Shown piece after piece: positions 44,954 to 54,704 of a stretch of DNA of 64,000 bases; position 1 is the stretch's first letter; the number at the start of each line of letters is the position of its first letter. The DNA is taken from NCBI GenBank assembly GCA_026416715.1, contig JAOAEQ010000006.1, positions 74,061 to 138,060 of the forward strand, in the 5' to 3' direction. The stretch is from a bacterium (GTDB lineage Bacteria; UBP4; UBA4092; JAOAEQ01). The notes under the pieces are model-generated. The model made no database searches, was not told where the DNA came from, and saw nothing but the letters and a program-made list of their open reading frames with translations. A program made the translations under genes and the position numbers.

Positions 44954-47053
44954 ATGAGTATTTATACTCAAATTAAATCATTTTTATTTATCCTTCTTAT
45001 CTGTTGGTCAATTTTTATTGTTAGTTATTTTTATTATACCAATCTAGCGTTACTATATCTCTATATTAAGCTAGTAAAAATCATTATTTCCGGAGATTAT
45101 TACATTAATTTCAATAATATTTACTGGAAAGAAATATGGTTAGCAATCATCGGAATACTATTTTATACTTTTCCATTAACAATTATCTTTAAAGAAAAAA
45201 AGAAAAAAATATCTCCTCGCGCAATCACAATATCTTTCATCATCGGATTAGGAACGATTTCTGTTATTCTTGAATTATTAGGTATATTTCATTTTCTCCA
45301 TCGAAAAATTATTATCCTGGTATATCTTGTTCTCATTCTACTCTTTTTGCTCACCGCTAAAAAAAGAAAAACCACTATCTATTTTTCACAACTGACAGAA
45401 CAACTCGTAACCCATAAAATTTTCTATTCCTGTTGTCTCATCCTTATAATTTTAATAACTTCATTTACATTTTATCACGCATTGTTTTATCCGGAAACAT
45501 ACTGGGATTCGCTTATCTACTATCTTCATTATGGAAAAATGATATTTGAACAGAACGGTTTTCCGACGAGGGTATGCGCTCAAGTCGGACTCGGGCTTGG
45601 TGCAAACTATCCGCATTTATTCCCACTCATCGGAGGAACCTTATCGATTCTCTTTGGCGGATACTCCGATATCTTCGGTCAATTTATCGCGCCATTTGCC
45701 GGATTACTCGCAACGATTTTACTCTATTTTATTGCTCGAGAATTATTCCAATCGAAACTCGTTGCGATAACCACCGCGTTGTTATTTCGTAGCGTTCCGT
45801 TCGGTATAGCGTATTTCACCTATGCGACCGACTATGCGCTCGTTATGCTATTCACCGCAGGGTTCCTCTATACTTCCTTACAATATTTGCATACACGAAA
45901 GCAAACTTGGCTCTGGATAACTGGATTTATTGCTGCCATCCAGACCCATATCAATTATCTCGGCTGGATATTTTTCCCAGTGTTCGTATTGCTTTTGTTC
46001 CTGTCGAAAGAAAACATAAAAACGGTGTGTCTGGTTCTCTTGTTTTCTATACTGATCGCTATCCCGTGGTATCTTCGCAATTGGCTGGTTACCGGCAATC
46101 CAGTCTATGCATTCTTTCCCGAAATTTTCGGTGGCAAATATATTAATCGAGAAGTGCTTGCTTCTTGCTACCACGAATGGCGCGCTAACGGTATTGGCGT
46201 TCCCGGAGAAACAGTATTCAACCGAATTCTGTATACTCCGCAATTCTTTTTTTCCGACTGGCGATTCGCTCCGGTATTATTCGGGTTCGCGATACCAGGG
46301 ATTATCTTGGGATTGATACATAATCGGAACCGAACAGGTACCACTGCGAGTCGCGATAATCACTTTATTTATATTATAGTAACAGTTCTGGTTTTGGGCT
46401 TGGTCTACCATATAATAATTTCGCCATTCTATTTATATCAAATAGTATTTATTATTCCAGCAATTGCACTTCTATCTGGATATTTTGTTCGAGAAATTAG
46501 CGAAGAACCGAAGGCATACCCCCAATTGATTCTCGTTAGGAAAATCAGCAAAAAAATAGGGTTTATATTAGTTATTTTAGTTGGACTCGTTCCCGGACTT
46601 GCTATGAGCATCATGGGACATAAATATGCGAATCCCAATTTGATAGCCTTCCAACATCCAGGAATAAATCACCTGCAGTTTATGGAACTCGTTTATGGTG
46701 ATGCGGTTCCGCTCTGGCAATATATCAATAAGAACTTAAAAAATACGAAACTGTTAACCCATGATAACCGATACCATATGTATGATGATAGCATCACCAT
46801 CGTGCATCTGGATGATTGGGATATCCAGCACCTCTATACCGTTTCTAATATAGAAGATAAGCTGGATAAATTGCAACAGTTAGGTATCCAATATTACCTT
46901 TTTATCCCAAACGAAAGAAACCATCCGATTGTCAGCCGGCTTAATCTTCAGGAGCTTATCGATCATAACTATCTAATAGAAATATATCGTTCTGGTGAAC
47001 ATATTCTCTATCAATTCAACTATGCTCTTTTGGGAAAAAATAAAAAACTATAA
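44954..47053 (+). CDS. GT-C-like multi-pass membrane protein (possible glycosyltransferase)
   Basis: 699 residues with about twelve helices. An acidic loop-one motif YWDSLIYYLHYGKMIFEQ fits a GT-C catalytic Asp. IAIPWYLRNWLVTGNPVYAF matches the paralogue at 41020 on the other side of dnaN/oriC. A C-terminal soluble part has VHLDDWDIQHLY and SNIEDKLDKLQQLGIQYYLF. The first third is noticeably more AT-rich than the rest, as expected next to the origin. The next gene overlaps its end. Confidence 0.7.
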   Translation: MSIYTQIKSFLFILLICWSIFIVSYFYYTNLALLYLYIKLVKIIISGDYYINFNNIYWKEIWLAIIGILFYTFPLTIIFKEKKKKISPRAITISFIIGLGTISVILELLGIFHFLHRKIIILVYLVLILLFLLTAKKRKTTIYFSQLTEQLVTHKIFYSCCLILIILITSFTFYHALFYPETYWDSLIYYLHYGKMIFEQNGFPTRVCAQVGLGLGANYPHLFPLIGGTLSILFGGYSDIFGQFIAPFAGLLATILLYFIARELFQSKLVAITTALLFRSVPFGIAYFTYATDYALVMLFTAGFLYTSLQYLHTRKQTWLWITGFIAAIQTHINYLGWIFFPVFVLLLFLSKENIKTVCLVLLFSILIAIPWYLRNWLVTGNPVYAFFPEIFGGKYINREVLASCYHEWRANGIGVPGETVFNRILYTPQFFFSDWRFAPVLFGFAIPGIILGLIHNRNRTGTTASRDNHFIYIIVTVLVLGLVYHIIISPFYLYQIVFIIPAIALLSGYFVREISEEPKAYPQLILVRKISKKIGFILVILVGLVPGLAMSIMGHKYANPNLIAFQHPGINHLQFMELVYGDAVPLWQYINKNLKNTKLLTHDNRYHMYDDSITIVHLDDWDIQHLYTVSNIEDKLDKLQQLGIQYYLFIPNERNHPIVSRLNLQELIDHNYLIEIYRSGEHILYQFNYALLGKNKKL

Positions 47054-48299
47054 AGCTACACCATATCTCATTTCTTTGGCTTACTTGCTTTGCTGTTGGC
47101 TATTTCGTTCCTATGAACTCGATGGCGGTGATAGCGACCAATGGATGCGTGAAACGGAGGGAGGAATTTGGTTCCGCAAACGAGAAATGTTATCCTTTTT
47201 TATGTTTCAGGCAGTCTATCAAATTACTAACCGGTTATGGCATTGGGACGGAAGGTTAACCATTAATCTCGTTAGTTGTTTAGCGGGAGCAATCTTTATC
47301 TTTTTCCTGTATAAACTCTGCATCCAATTAAAAAAAGGATGGATTCCCTTTTCGCTGGTTATGACTACGGGGATGACGGTATTGTTTTTCGGGCATATTG
47401 AAACCTATGCCCAAGTGGTTGCAGCAAGTATGGTTTTTTTCTACTATCTAATTCAGTATCTTGAACATCGTGTTGATGCGCGATATCCAGCATTTTTCTA
47501 TTCCCTAGCGGCGATGTTCCACCTGCAAGCTAGTTTATTATTCCCGGTTATCCCGGTAGCGTGGTATCTGAATGGGCGTAAGAAACAAGACATTATCCAT
47601 TGGATATTCGGCTTGCTTCCGTTTGGGTTATTCTGGCTAGCGATTCGTTTGGGTATCGGAGAAGGAGAATTATTTAACAATATCTATTGGGTAACGTTTA
47701 CCCCGAGACCTGACCGACAAGAACCATATTGGTTGTTTAGTAGAACGCATGTATATGAGTTTGTCTGGTTTTTATATCGAATTGCGGCGATAACTACGCC
47801 AATGTTAATTGTCTTGGTATATAAGTTTCGAAAGAAAATAGTTAACGAACCAACATTAACGGTGTTACTGATAGCATCCATCATCTTATTCGTGTTTATG
47901 TTTTTCTATTACCCGCATAAAAGTTTTGCAGATTGGGATTTATTCTCCCTCTATGGATTACCGAGTACATTATTAGTTGGCTATTTACTCCTGCGCGTTA
48001 ACCGAGCGAAAGAAATTACCGTTATTCTGCTTGTAATTTCATTAGGGGTTATTTCGCCAATTATTATTAAGCGAGCGAAACTAGGCCAGCGCGGGACAGG
48101 AACAATTATTATTAAGAATGTCCCGGAAGAAGCAATAGTGTTATTAGATGATTATTTAAAGAAACCGGAAATATATTACGTGTTGCAAGGGAAACATACA
48201 GTTCGGGTATTAAACCCGCCAAAACAGTTTAAACAGGAAATTGAAGTTATCCCGAACCAGACGGTTGTGATAGAATATCCGTTCAAAGAAAAGGAATAG
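47022..48299 (+). CDS. Multi-pass membrane protein with a PEGA-like C-terminal tail
   Basis: 425 residues from the ATG at 47022 (a GTG at 46995 would add nine). It overlaps the end of the previous gene by 32 nt. About ten helices run from 12 to 355 with a periplasmic loop SYELDGGDSDQWM. The last 70 residues form a small beta-rich domain (GTIIIKNVPEEAIVLLDDY and GKHTVRVLNPPKQFKQEIEV) that recalls PEGA domains of cell-surface proteins. It is possibly another GT-C-type enzyme; no catalytic motif is certain. Confidence 0.65.
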   Translation: MLFWEKIKNYKATPYLISLAYLLCCWLFRSYELDGGDSDQWMRETEGGIWFRKREMLSFFMFQAVYQITNRLWHWDGRLTINLVSCLAGAIFIFFLYKLCIQLKKGWIPFSLVMTTGMTVLFFGHIETYAQVVAASMVFFYYLIQYLEHRVDARYPAFFYSLAAMFHLQASLLFPVIPVAWYLNGRKKQDIIHWIFGLLPFGLFWLAIRLGIGEGELFNNIYWVTFTPRPDRQEPYWLFSRTHVYEFVWFLYRIAAITTPMLIVLVYKFRKKIVNEPTLTVLLIASIILFVFMFFYYPHKSFADWDLFSLYGLPSTLLVGYLLLRVNRAKEITVILLVISLGVISPIIIKRAKLGQRGTGTIIIKNVPEEAIVLLDDYLKKPEIYYVLQGKHTVRVLNPPKQFKQEIEVIPNQTVVIEYPFKEKE

Positions 48300-48383
48300 A
48301 TAACCTACAGATATACAAAGTTCTGCATAGCGCATGGATACTCTTGAGTTAGTGCTAATGACTCTGTCGGTAATGGATAGGTT

Positions 48384-49739
48384 ATGACGAAACGCATTTT
48401 TCCTTCAGGATTCCTTTGGGGAACCGCAACAGCGGCATATCAAATTGAAGGGGCGTATAATGAAGATGGTAAAGGTGAATCTATCTGGGATCGGTTTTCG
48501 CATACGCCTGGAACGATTTCTCAGTTTCAGAACGGAGATATCGCCTGTGACCATTATCATCGCTGGCAAGAAGATATCGAGTTAATGGCAGGACTTCACT
48601 TGAACGCTTATCGGTTTTCAGTTGCCTGGCCGCGAATTTTCCCAGACGGCAGAGGGAATGTTCCGAATGAAAAAGGGTTAGCGTTTTATAACCGATTAGT
48701 TGATGCGTTGTTAGCTAAACACATCCAGCCAGTAGTAACCTTATATCATTGGGATTTACCGCAAGCACTTGAAGACCAGGGTGGTTGGCTGAACCCCGAT
48801 ACGTCGCATTACTTTGCGGATTATGCGCAGGTGATGTTTAAATCCCTTGGTGATCGAGTTGCATTATGGATAACATTAAACGAACCGTGGGTAAGTGCGT
48901 TTGTCGGATATCAAAATGGAATCCATGCTCCGGGTAAAAGAGATGCTAAAGGTTCGTTTATTGCGGCGCATCATTTATTATTAGCGCATGGTTTAGCGGT
49001 TCGCAGTTATCGGGAAAGCCAAACTTGCGGGCGAATTGGGATAACGTTAAATTTCACCCCGATGTATCCTGCTTCGAATAAAACCGAAGACCAAGCAGCA
49101 GCGATACGGAACGATGGATATGTTAATCGATGGTTTTTAGATGCGATTGTGAGGGGACAATATCCACAGGATGTATGGGACTGGTTTATGAAAAAGGGAT
49201 GGTTGTTTTCACTTAATCCGGAAGATATGAAAATTATCAGTCTGCCAATAGATTTTCTCGGGGTAAACTATTATACGCGGGGAATCATCGCTGCGGATCC
49301 CAACAATCCGTTTCTTGGTGCTAAAAGTATCTTGGGTTCGGGGAAACGGAGCGCTATGGGTTGGGAAATGTATCCGCTTGGGCTATATGACCTATTACTG
49401 CGGTTATGGAAAGAATATATGGCACCAATGCAAAAACCACTATACGTTACCGAGAATGGCGTAGCGGTTGACGATAACCTTAAAAAGGGTAAGGTGCATG
49501 ATACGAAACGAATCCAATATCTCCAAGCACATATCGAACAAGTATTTAAAGCGATTCAAGCCGGAGTAAACGTTCGTGGATATTTCGTCTGGTCGCTTCT
49601 GGATAATTTTGAATGGGCGCAGGGATATAGTAAACGATTTGGCATCGTTTATACCGACTACCCAACCCAAAAACGCATTATTAAATCAAGCGGATATTTC
49701 TATAAACAGGTTTGCGAAGAGAACGGATTGGTGCAATAA
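48384..49739 (+). CDS. Beta-glucosidase, glycoside hydrolase family 1
   Basis: 451 residues, close to the family norm. It starts FPSGFLWGTATAAYQIEGAY. The acid/base is E167 in TLNEPW and the nucleophile E357 in YVTENGV. SIWDRFSHTPG and EWAQGYSKRFGIVY complete the sugar-binding site. It hydrolyses beta-linked gluco- or galactosides from oligosaccharides in the cytoplasm (no signal peptide). It is convergent with the amidase gene. Confidence 0.95.
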   Translation: MTKRIFPSGFLWGTATAAYQIEGAYNEDGKGESIWDRFSHTPGTISQFQNGDIACDHYHRWQEDIELMAGLHLNAYRFSVAWPRIFPDGRGNVPNEKGLAFYNRLVDALLAKHIQPVVTLYHWDLPQALEDQGGWLNPDTSHYFADYAQVMFKSLGDRVALWITLNEPWVSAFVGYQNGIHAPGKRDAKGSFIAAHHLLLAHGLAVRSYRESQTCGRIGITLNFTPMYPASNKTEDQAAAIRNDGYVNRWFLDAIVRGQYPQDVWDWFMKKGWLFSLNPEDMKIISLPIDFLGVNYYTRGIIAADPNNPFLGAKSILGSGKRSAMGWEMYPLGLYDLLLRLWKEYMAPMQKPLYVTENGVAVDDNLKKGKVHDTKRIQYLQAHIEQVFKAIQAGVNVRGYFVWSLLDNFEWAQGYSKRFGIVYTDYPTQKRIIKSSGYFYKQVCEENGLVQ

Positions 49740-49798
49740 TGCAATAGAAAATATATTAGCGGAAAACCACGACTCGTTAAACACCACCAATATTAGTT

Positions 49799-51367
49799 CT
49801 AAGGAATTCTATTTAGTGAAAAATTGATAAACTTCGTTTTGTTCGGCTCAACGGTTATCCAGAGTTTTATCGGCTGATATCCATCAGCACTAACCAGCAG
49901 CGATTGTTCACCAGCAGCAATTTCATCAAGGATATATCTACCGTCGCGATAGGTCAACGTGGTCGGATGGTCAACCATCGAAGTTATTTCTATTTTTGCG
50001 TTTTCAATCGGACGTGCGCGTTGCGCATCGGTAACTACGCCGGTTAATAATCCCCATTTGGTTATATCAAATTTTAAACTTGATACCGCCGTTCGTTGAC
50101 CGGATCTGGCTGTGAGAATAACGTCTGCGGCAACCGTCGTTGACCGGATATATCCCACCGCAACGCCATTCAGTGTACTTATGGTCGTATAAACCAATGA
50201 TCCGTTATCTGCGGTTAGTTCGATTATGGTTCCATCAGCGACTGGGTCACCAGCTTCATCTTTCGCAGTAATAAGAATCGCGGCTAGAGATTCGCCATCA
50301 GCTGGGATCAGCCACGGGATAATTTTCATTGATAAATCATTTACTGGCGGTGCAACCTGAAAAACATACTTTACCGGATATACATTCGTTTTATGCAGAT
50401 TCATATATACGGGTTGGAGCGTATGGTAATTATTCGCAAGTGGGGTTAACGGTTTTGCGGTAGCAATAGCGCTGGTTGCGTCATACGTTGGAATAATCCG
50501 CGTAGTATCAAGTTTGAAAAAGAGACTGCTTGGAATAATTTCCTTCCCACCAAGCCCGTCAGTAATCTGGACTTTTAATTCCGGAGTGCGGTCAGCGATA
50601 ATCGCTGGCGGAGAAAGAATCGTTGCTTTCGGGATACCGGAAAAGAAAAATTTCGCTAACCCGATAAAATACCCATACGCTTCCCGTTTATTATAGTCTG
50701 GGTCGGCGAGTCGCTGTTCTTCTTCCGGATTCGAATGAAACGAAGCTTCAACCAACGCAGCAGGGATTTTGGTGTTCCGTAACACCGCAAATCCTGCTCC
50801 GGGATAAATCGAATAATCGGTTCGTAACGGTCGCGGGGTTACCTGCGGGAGGTTGAGTGTATTTGCGATTCCATCCTGGAGATATCGCGCTAAATCCAGG
50901 TTGATGAGTTCATAATCTGGGTCAGCATGATACCACGTGGTTGTATAATTAACCTTCGGATTAGATACCGCATTATGATGCATGCTAACGAAAAACTCTG
51001 CACCACAGGTGTTCGCGAAATAACTCCGTTCATTCAATCCAACGAAATAATCTGCGGTACGGGTCATATATACCTGGGCGCCGCTTTGTTCAAGAAATTC
51101 ACGGAGATACTGCGCTACCCGAAGATTCACCTCCGCTTCCCGAACACCGGTCGGCCCGCGTTTATAATTTTTTACTTCTGCATCACCACCATGACCAGGA
51201 TCGAGGCAAATCTTCTGCCCTTTCAACGACGAGGCATACAGCGGTATCGGATACGACGGAAGACCGAGCGTAGAGATTACCGGCGGTTCTTTTTTTATTT
51301 GCACGCGTGCACAGCCTGCAAACACTACCCCGATAATTAAACCTATTACCCCGATTTTACGAAACAT
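49799..51367 (-). CDS. Lipoprotein N-acetylmuramoyl-L-alanine amidase with Ig-like and carboxypeptidase-regulatory-like domains
   Basis: 522 residues. The lipobox is VVFAGC (Cys about 19). The Amidase_3 domain (about 50-245) has ICLDPGHGG, GVREAEVNLRVAQYL, VSMHHNA and ALVEASFHSNPEEE, carrying the zinc ligands and catalytic Glu. A linker leads to a bacterial Ig-like (invasin/Big_1-type) domain (about 345-430, IPADGESLAAILITAKDEAG). A carboxypeptidase-regulatory-like domain ends it (about 440-522, GVVTDAQRARPIENAKIEIT). The enzyme would cut peptidoglycan between N-acetylmuramate and L-Ala while lipid-anchored. The domain order is uncommon. Confidence 0.85.
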   Translation of the reverse strand: MFRKIGVIGLIIGVVFAGCARVQIKKEPPVISTLGLPSYPIPLYASSLKGQKICLDPGHGGDAEVKNYKRGPTGVREAEVNLRVAQYLREFLEQSGAQVYMTRTADYFVGLNERSYFANTCGAEFFVSMHHNAVSNPKVNYTTTWYHADPDYELINLDLARYLQDGIANTLNLPQVTPRPLRTDYSIYPGAGFAVLRNTKIPAALVEASFHSNPEEEQRLADPDYNKREAYGYFIGLAKFFFSGIPKATILSPPAIIADRTPELKVQITDGLGGKEIIPSSLFFKLDTTRIIPTYDATSAIATAKPLTPLANNYHTLQPVYMNLHKTNVYPVKYVFQVAPPVNDLSMKIIPWLIPADGESLAAILITAKDEAGDPVADGTIIELTADNGSLVYTTISTLNGVAVGYIRSTTVAADVILTARSGQRTAVSSLKFDITKWGLLTGVVTDAQRARPIENAKIEITSMVDHPTTLTYRDGRYILDEIAAGEQSLLVSADGYQPIKLWITVEPNKTKFINFSLNRIP

Positions 51368-51689
51368 ACTCTATAACCTCCCTTAAAACGAAAAAGCAAC
51401 CGAATCAAAAATGATACAATGGTTGTTTTCGTTCAACCATTTTGTTTTTGTAACAATTTAGTTATTCTAGCATACTTTCTATTTGACGAAAACCAGATTA
51501 AGGATTATTATTATTTGCTATGGTTTATATTAAAGGAAAAAATAACTATGGTTAAGGATTATTAAATTAGGGAGAAAGAATAAACTGTTCTGCAAAAGCG
51601 GAAATTAGTTATAGCGATAACCGATGACCTAAAACTTTTTACTGTCAAAAAAAATCAAAAATGACAATACTATAGAAAGGAAACAGCGG
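51368..51689. other. Intergenic region between divergent genes
   Basis: 322 bp. A perfect 8-bp hairpin (AATGGTTG with CAACCATT, 51418-51441) followed by TTGTTTTTG lies 51 bp from the amidase start. Beyond it, I see only AT-rich sequence and a ribosome site before the URO-D gene (GAAAGGA). Confidence 0.5.
51418..51441 (+). terminator. Hairpin with T-rich tail in the amidase leader region
   Basis: AATGGTTG and CAACCATT pair around TTTTCGTT; on the plus strand TTGTTTTTG follows, so it would stop transcription running antisense through the amidase gene. On the minus strand it would sit in the amidase leader. Confidence 0.45.
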
Positions 51690-52778
51690 ATGAAAAGTCA
51701 ACTCGAACGGTTTAAGGCAACGGTAGCACATCAGGTACATAACGAATACCTGTTCTATGCTGAATTTACTTCCGATTTGAAACGACGTATTCGGCAACAG
51801 CTTGGTATAGAAGAAGAGATTGACCTGCAAGAATATTTCGGGATGTTTAAGCCGATACCAGTGGTTCCGAAACCGCCGGAGAATTATATCCCGCCGGATT
51901 ACAGTCGATACTATGCCGGGCTGGACATCCCAGCGAACGCGAAAATCGATGCTAACGGTGTGCTCCATATTCCAGGAAGTATGTATCATTTCACACGGTA
52001 TATTAGCCCATTGCGGAATGCAACTAAATTCGAAGAGATAGAATCGTTTCCCTATCCGAATATTGATGGTTATGTTGAATCGAATATGGCAAATGAAGTT
52101 AAAACCGCCCATGCACATGGGAAAGTAGCATCATGCTGGGTTGGGCATATGTATGAAGATGCGTGGCAGATTCGTGGGTATGAAGAGTTCCTGATGGATA
52201 TGGTTACGCAACCGGCGTGGAGCGAATATATTCTCGACCGGATTATGGAACGAAATAAGCAAGTAGCGATTGCCGGCGCGAATGCAGGGGTTGATTTCCT
52301 TCATACTGGCGATGATGTCGCGAACCAACGAACCCTGATGTTTTCGCTAGAACTTTGGCGTCGGTTCATGAAACCACGTTGGGCAGAAGTTTTTGCTGCC
52401 GCTAAATCTATTAAACCGGATATCCAGATTAAGTATCATAGCGACGGAAATATCGAAATGATTATTCCAGAACTGATAGAAATTGGGGTAACGATACTTA
52501 ATCCGATACAACCGGAATGTTTAAATCCAATAGAAGTCAAACGGAAATACGGAACGCAAGTGGTTCTTGATGGAACGCTTGGAACGCAGACGATATTTCC
52601 ATTCGGGACACCGGATGATGTTCGGAAAGTTGTTCAAGAGAACATTCACACCCTCGGGTATGACGGTGCGTTAATTCTCGCGCCAACCCATATCCTTGAA
52701 CCGGAGGTACCCATAGAGAATATAATCGCGTTTATTCATGCGGTTACCGAATATTCGATAATCAATGCAAAAAGCTAA
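51690..52778 (+). CDS. URO-D-family protein (uroporphyrinogen-decarboxylase-like)
   Basis: 362 residues with the URO-D/CmuA/MtaA barrel: FLHTGDDVANQRTLMFSLEL, IKYHSDGNIEMIIPELIEIG, NPIQPECL and a VVLDGTLGTQ strand. The N-terminal HemE motif for porphyrin binding (RQAGR) is absent, so it is not HemE. Family members of this type are often corrinoid- or methyltransferase-linked, or of unknown function, and many sit next to glycoside-hydrolase genes, as here. It has GAAAGGA before the ATG. The GH2 gene follows. Confidence 0.8.
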   Translation: MKSQLERFKATVAHQVHNEYLFYAEFTSDLKRRIRQQLGIEEEIDLQEYFGMFKPIPVVPKPPENYIPPDYSRYYAGLDIPANAKIDANGVLHIPGSMYHFTRYISPLRNATKFEEIESFPYPNIDGYVESNMANEVKTAHAHGKVASCWVGHMYEDAWQIRGYEEFLMDMVTQPAWSEYILDRIMERNKQVAIAGANAGVDFLHTGDDVANQRTLMFSLELWRRFMKPRWAEVFAAAKSIKPDIQIKYHSDGNIEMIIPELIEIGVTILNPIQPECLNPIEVKRKYGTQVVLDGTLGTQTIFPFGTPDDVRKVVQENIHTLGYDGALILAPTHILEPEVPIENIIAFIHAVTEYSIINAKS

Positions 52779-52827
52779 TGCTAGTGTATAATGAAGAATA
52801 ACGAAAAATAGTTAAGAGGATTAAGTC

Positions 52828-54558
52828 ATGGGTAGAGAAAAGTCTATTCCTCGGGCGGAATATCCACGGCCGCAGTTCGTTAGAAAAGAGTGGTTGAATC
52901 TGAATGGGAGTTGGGATGTTGAGATAGGGAAAATGGATACCACGCCACCGACGGTGTTTAGCAGGAAGATACTTGTTCCATTCTGTCCGGAAAGCAAGTT
53001 GTCCGGAATCGCTAAGAAAGAGTTTATACCATGGATCTGGTATCGACGAAACTTTGAGCTTCCGAAACAATGGTTTGGAAAAAGAATCCTGCTCCATTTT
53101 GGGGCGGTAGATTATGAAGCTACGGTTTGGGTAAATGGAAACAAAATCGGGTCGCATCGCGGAGGATACACTCCATTTTCGTTTGAAATTACTAGATATA
53201 TTACCAACGGTAATAATGAACTAATCGTCTGTGCAAAAGATGATACTCGAAATCCACTACAACCTTCAGGAAAACAGTCAGATAAACTCGAATCCTACGG
53301 CTGTTTTTATACCCGCACAACTGGCATCTGGCAGACCGTCTGGCTTGAACCTGTTCCACAAACCTATTTGCGCTCATTCAAGATATACCCAAATATTAAA
53401 AAAGGTAGCATAACCGTCAGAGCGACAGTAGACGGAAAAACGAGCGGGTTGAATCTGACGACTACCGCATTTGCTAAAAATAGAAAAGTTGGCGAGGTAA
53501 CAGTTCCGACAAAGAAGATACTTAAATTTCATCTTCATTTATCAGAAAAGAAACTTTGGGAACCGAACAATCCGTTTCTTTATGCTCTCGAGTTTAAGCT
53601 TGTAAAAGAAAAAAGGAAAGAAAAAGTCATAGATACAGTTAAGAGTTATTTCGGGTTACGAGAAATCAGAATTAGCAGGAAAAAGGTGTTGATAAATAAT
53701 AAGCCGATATTTCAGCGGTTGGTGTTAGACCAAGGGTATTATCCGGATGGGATATACACTGCACCGAACGATACCGCTTTGAAAAGAGATATCGAACTAT
53801 CGTTAAAACTGGGATTTAACGGCGCACGGTTACATCAGAAAGTGTTCGAGCCGCGGTTTCTCTACTGGGCGGATAAACTTGGGTATCTGGTCTGGGGAGA
53901 ATATCCGAACTGGGGATTAGACCATAGTCATCCGGAAGCGATAGTTCGGGTTCAGGCGGAATGGCGCGAAGTGATTGAGCGCGATTTCAATCATCCGTGT
54001 ATCGTCGGCTGGTGTCCGTTTAATGAAACGCCGCGACAGCAGAACCCAGAACTGCTGCGAATAATATACCGATTAACGAAACAGCTTGACCCGACCCGCC
54101 CGGTAATTGATACCAGTGGATATGTCCACGTCGAAACAGATGTTTATGACGTGCATAATTATGAACAGGATCCGGATAAGTTTAAAGCGTTATTCGAACC
54201 ATTTAAAAAATTAGATAAAAACGTTTGGCGAAATGTTCCGGAACAAGAGGTCGCATATCAAGGTCAGCCATATTTCGTCAGTGAATATGGTGGGATATGG
54301 TGGAATCCCGAACAGAAAGATAAAAAATCTTGGGGGTATGGCGAACGACCGAGAACCGCAGAAGAATTTATCGCTCGATATCGTGGATTAACAGAATCGC
54401 TTTTATTCCATCCGAAAATGTTCGGGTTCTGTTATACGCAACTCTATGATATCGAGCAGGAAGTTAACGGGCTCTATACTTACGACCGAAAGCCGAAATT
54501 TCATCCGAACACGATCAGAAGAATTAATATCCAGCGTGCGGCTATAGAAAAAACCTAG
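52828..54558 (+). CDS. Glycoside hydrolase family 2 enzyme (beta-galactosidase/glucuronidase-like)
   Basis: 576 residues, a compact GH2: sugar-binding domain (about 1-165, KEWLNLNGSWDVEIG and HFGAVDYEATVWVNG), Ig-like domain (about 170-280) and the TIM barrel (about 285-576). The acid/base is E400 in CPFNETPRQQ and the nucleophile E486 in YFVSEYGG. No signal peptide is present. The C-terminal domains of LacZ are missing, as in short GH2 members. It may act on galactosides, glucuronides or mannosides; specificity cannot be read. AGAGGA lies before the ATG. Confidence 0.92.
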   Translation: MGREKSIPRAEYPRPQFVRKEWLNLNGSWDVEIGKMDTTPPTVFSRKILVPFCPESKLSGIAKKEFIPWIWYRRNFELPKQWFGKRILLHFGAVDYEATVWVNGNKIGSHRGGYTPFSFEITRYITNGNNELIVCAKDDTRNPLQPSGKQSDKLESYGCFYTRTTGIWQTVWLEPVPQTYLRSFKIYPNIKKGSITVRATVDGKTSGLNLTTTAFAKNRKVGEVTVPTKKILKFHLHLSEKKLWEPNNPFLYALEFKLVKEKRKEKVIDTVKSYFGLREIRISRKKVLINNKPIFQRLVLDQGYYPDGIYTAPNDTALKRDIELSLKLGFNGARLHQKVFEPRFLYWADKLGYLVWGEYPNWGLDHSHPEAIVRVQAEWREVIERDFNHPCIVGWCPFNETPRQQNPELLRIIYRLTKQLDPTRPVIDTSGYVHVETDVYDVHNYEQDPDKFKALFEPFKKLDKNVWRNVPEQEVAYQGQPYFVSEYGGIWWNPEQKDKKSWGYGERPRTAEEFIARYRGLTESLLFHPKMFGFCYTQLYDIEQEVNGLYTYDRKPKFHPNTIRRINIQRAAIEKT

Positions 54559-54619
54559 AAACGACGATATAGCATCGAAACCGAAATCCTTAAAAAAAAT
54601 AAAAAACGAGAAGTCCCTA

Positions 54620-54649
54620 TTGACCGATAATAAGGTTTTGCGCTACTAT
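54620..54649 (+). promoter_or_regulatory. Promoter of the pyrRBC operon
   Basis: TTGACC at 54620-54625 and TACTAT at 54644-54649 with an 18-bp spacer. The predicted start leaves about 48 nt before the pyrR ATG at 54705. I see no attenuator hairpin in that leader. Confidence 0.55.
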
Positions 54650-54704
54650 GATTTGCAATTAGAAATTCATCAAATCGACCTCAAAGTTGCAACACCCTAA
54701 CGAT

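Noticed and set aside
51690..52778. hemE (uroporphyrinogen decarboxylase)
   Set aside because: The URO-D barrel is there, but the N-terminal porphyrin-binding motif is not, and no haem genes are around.
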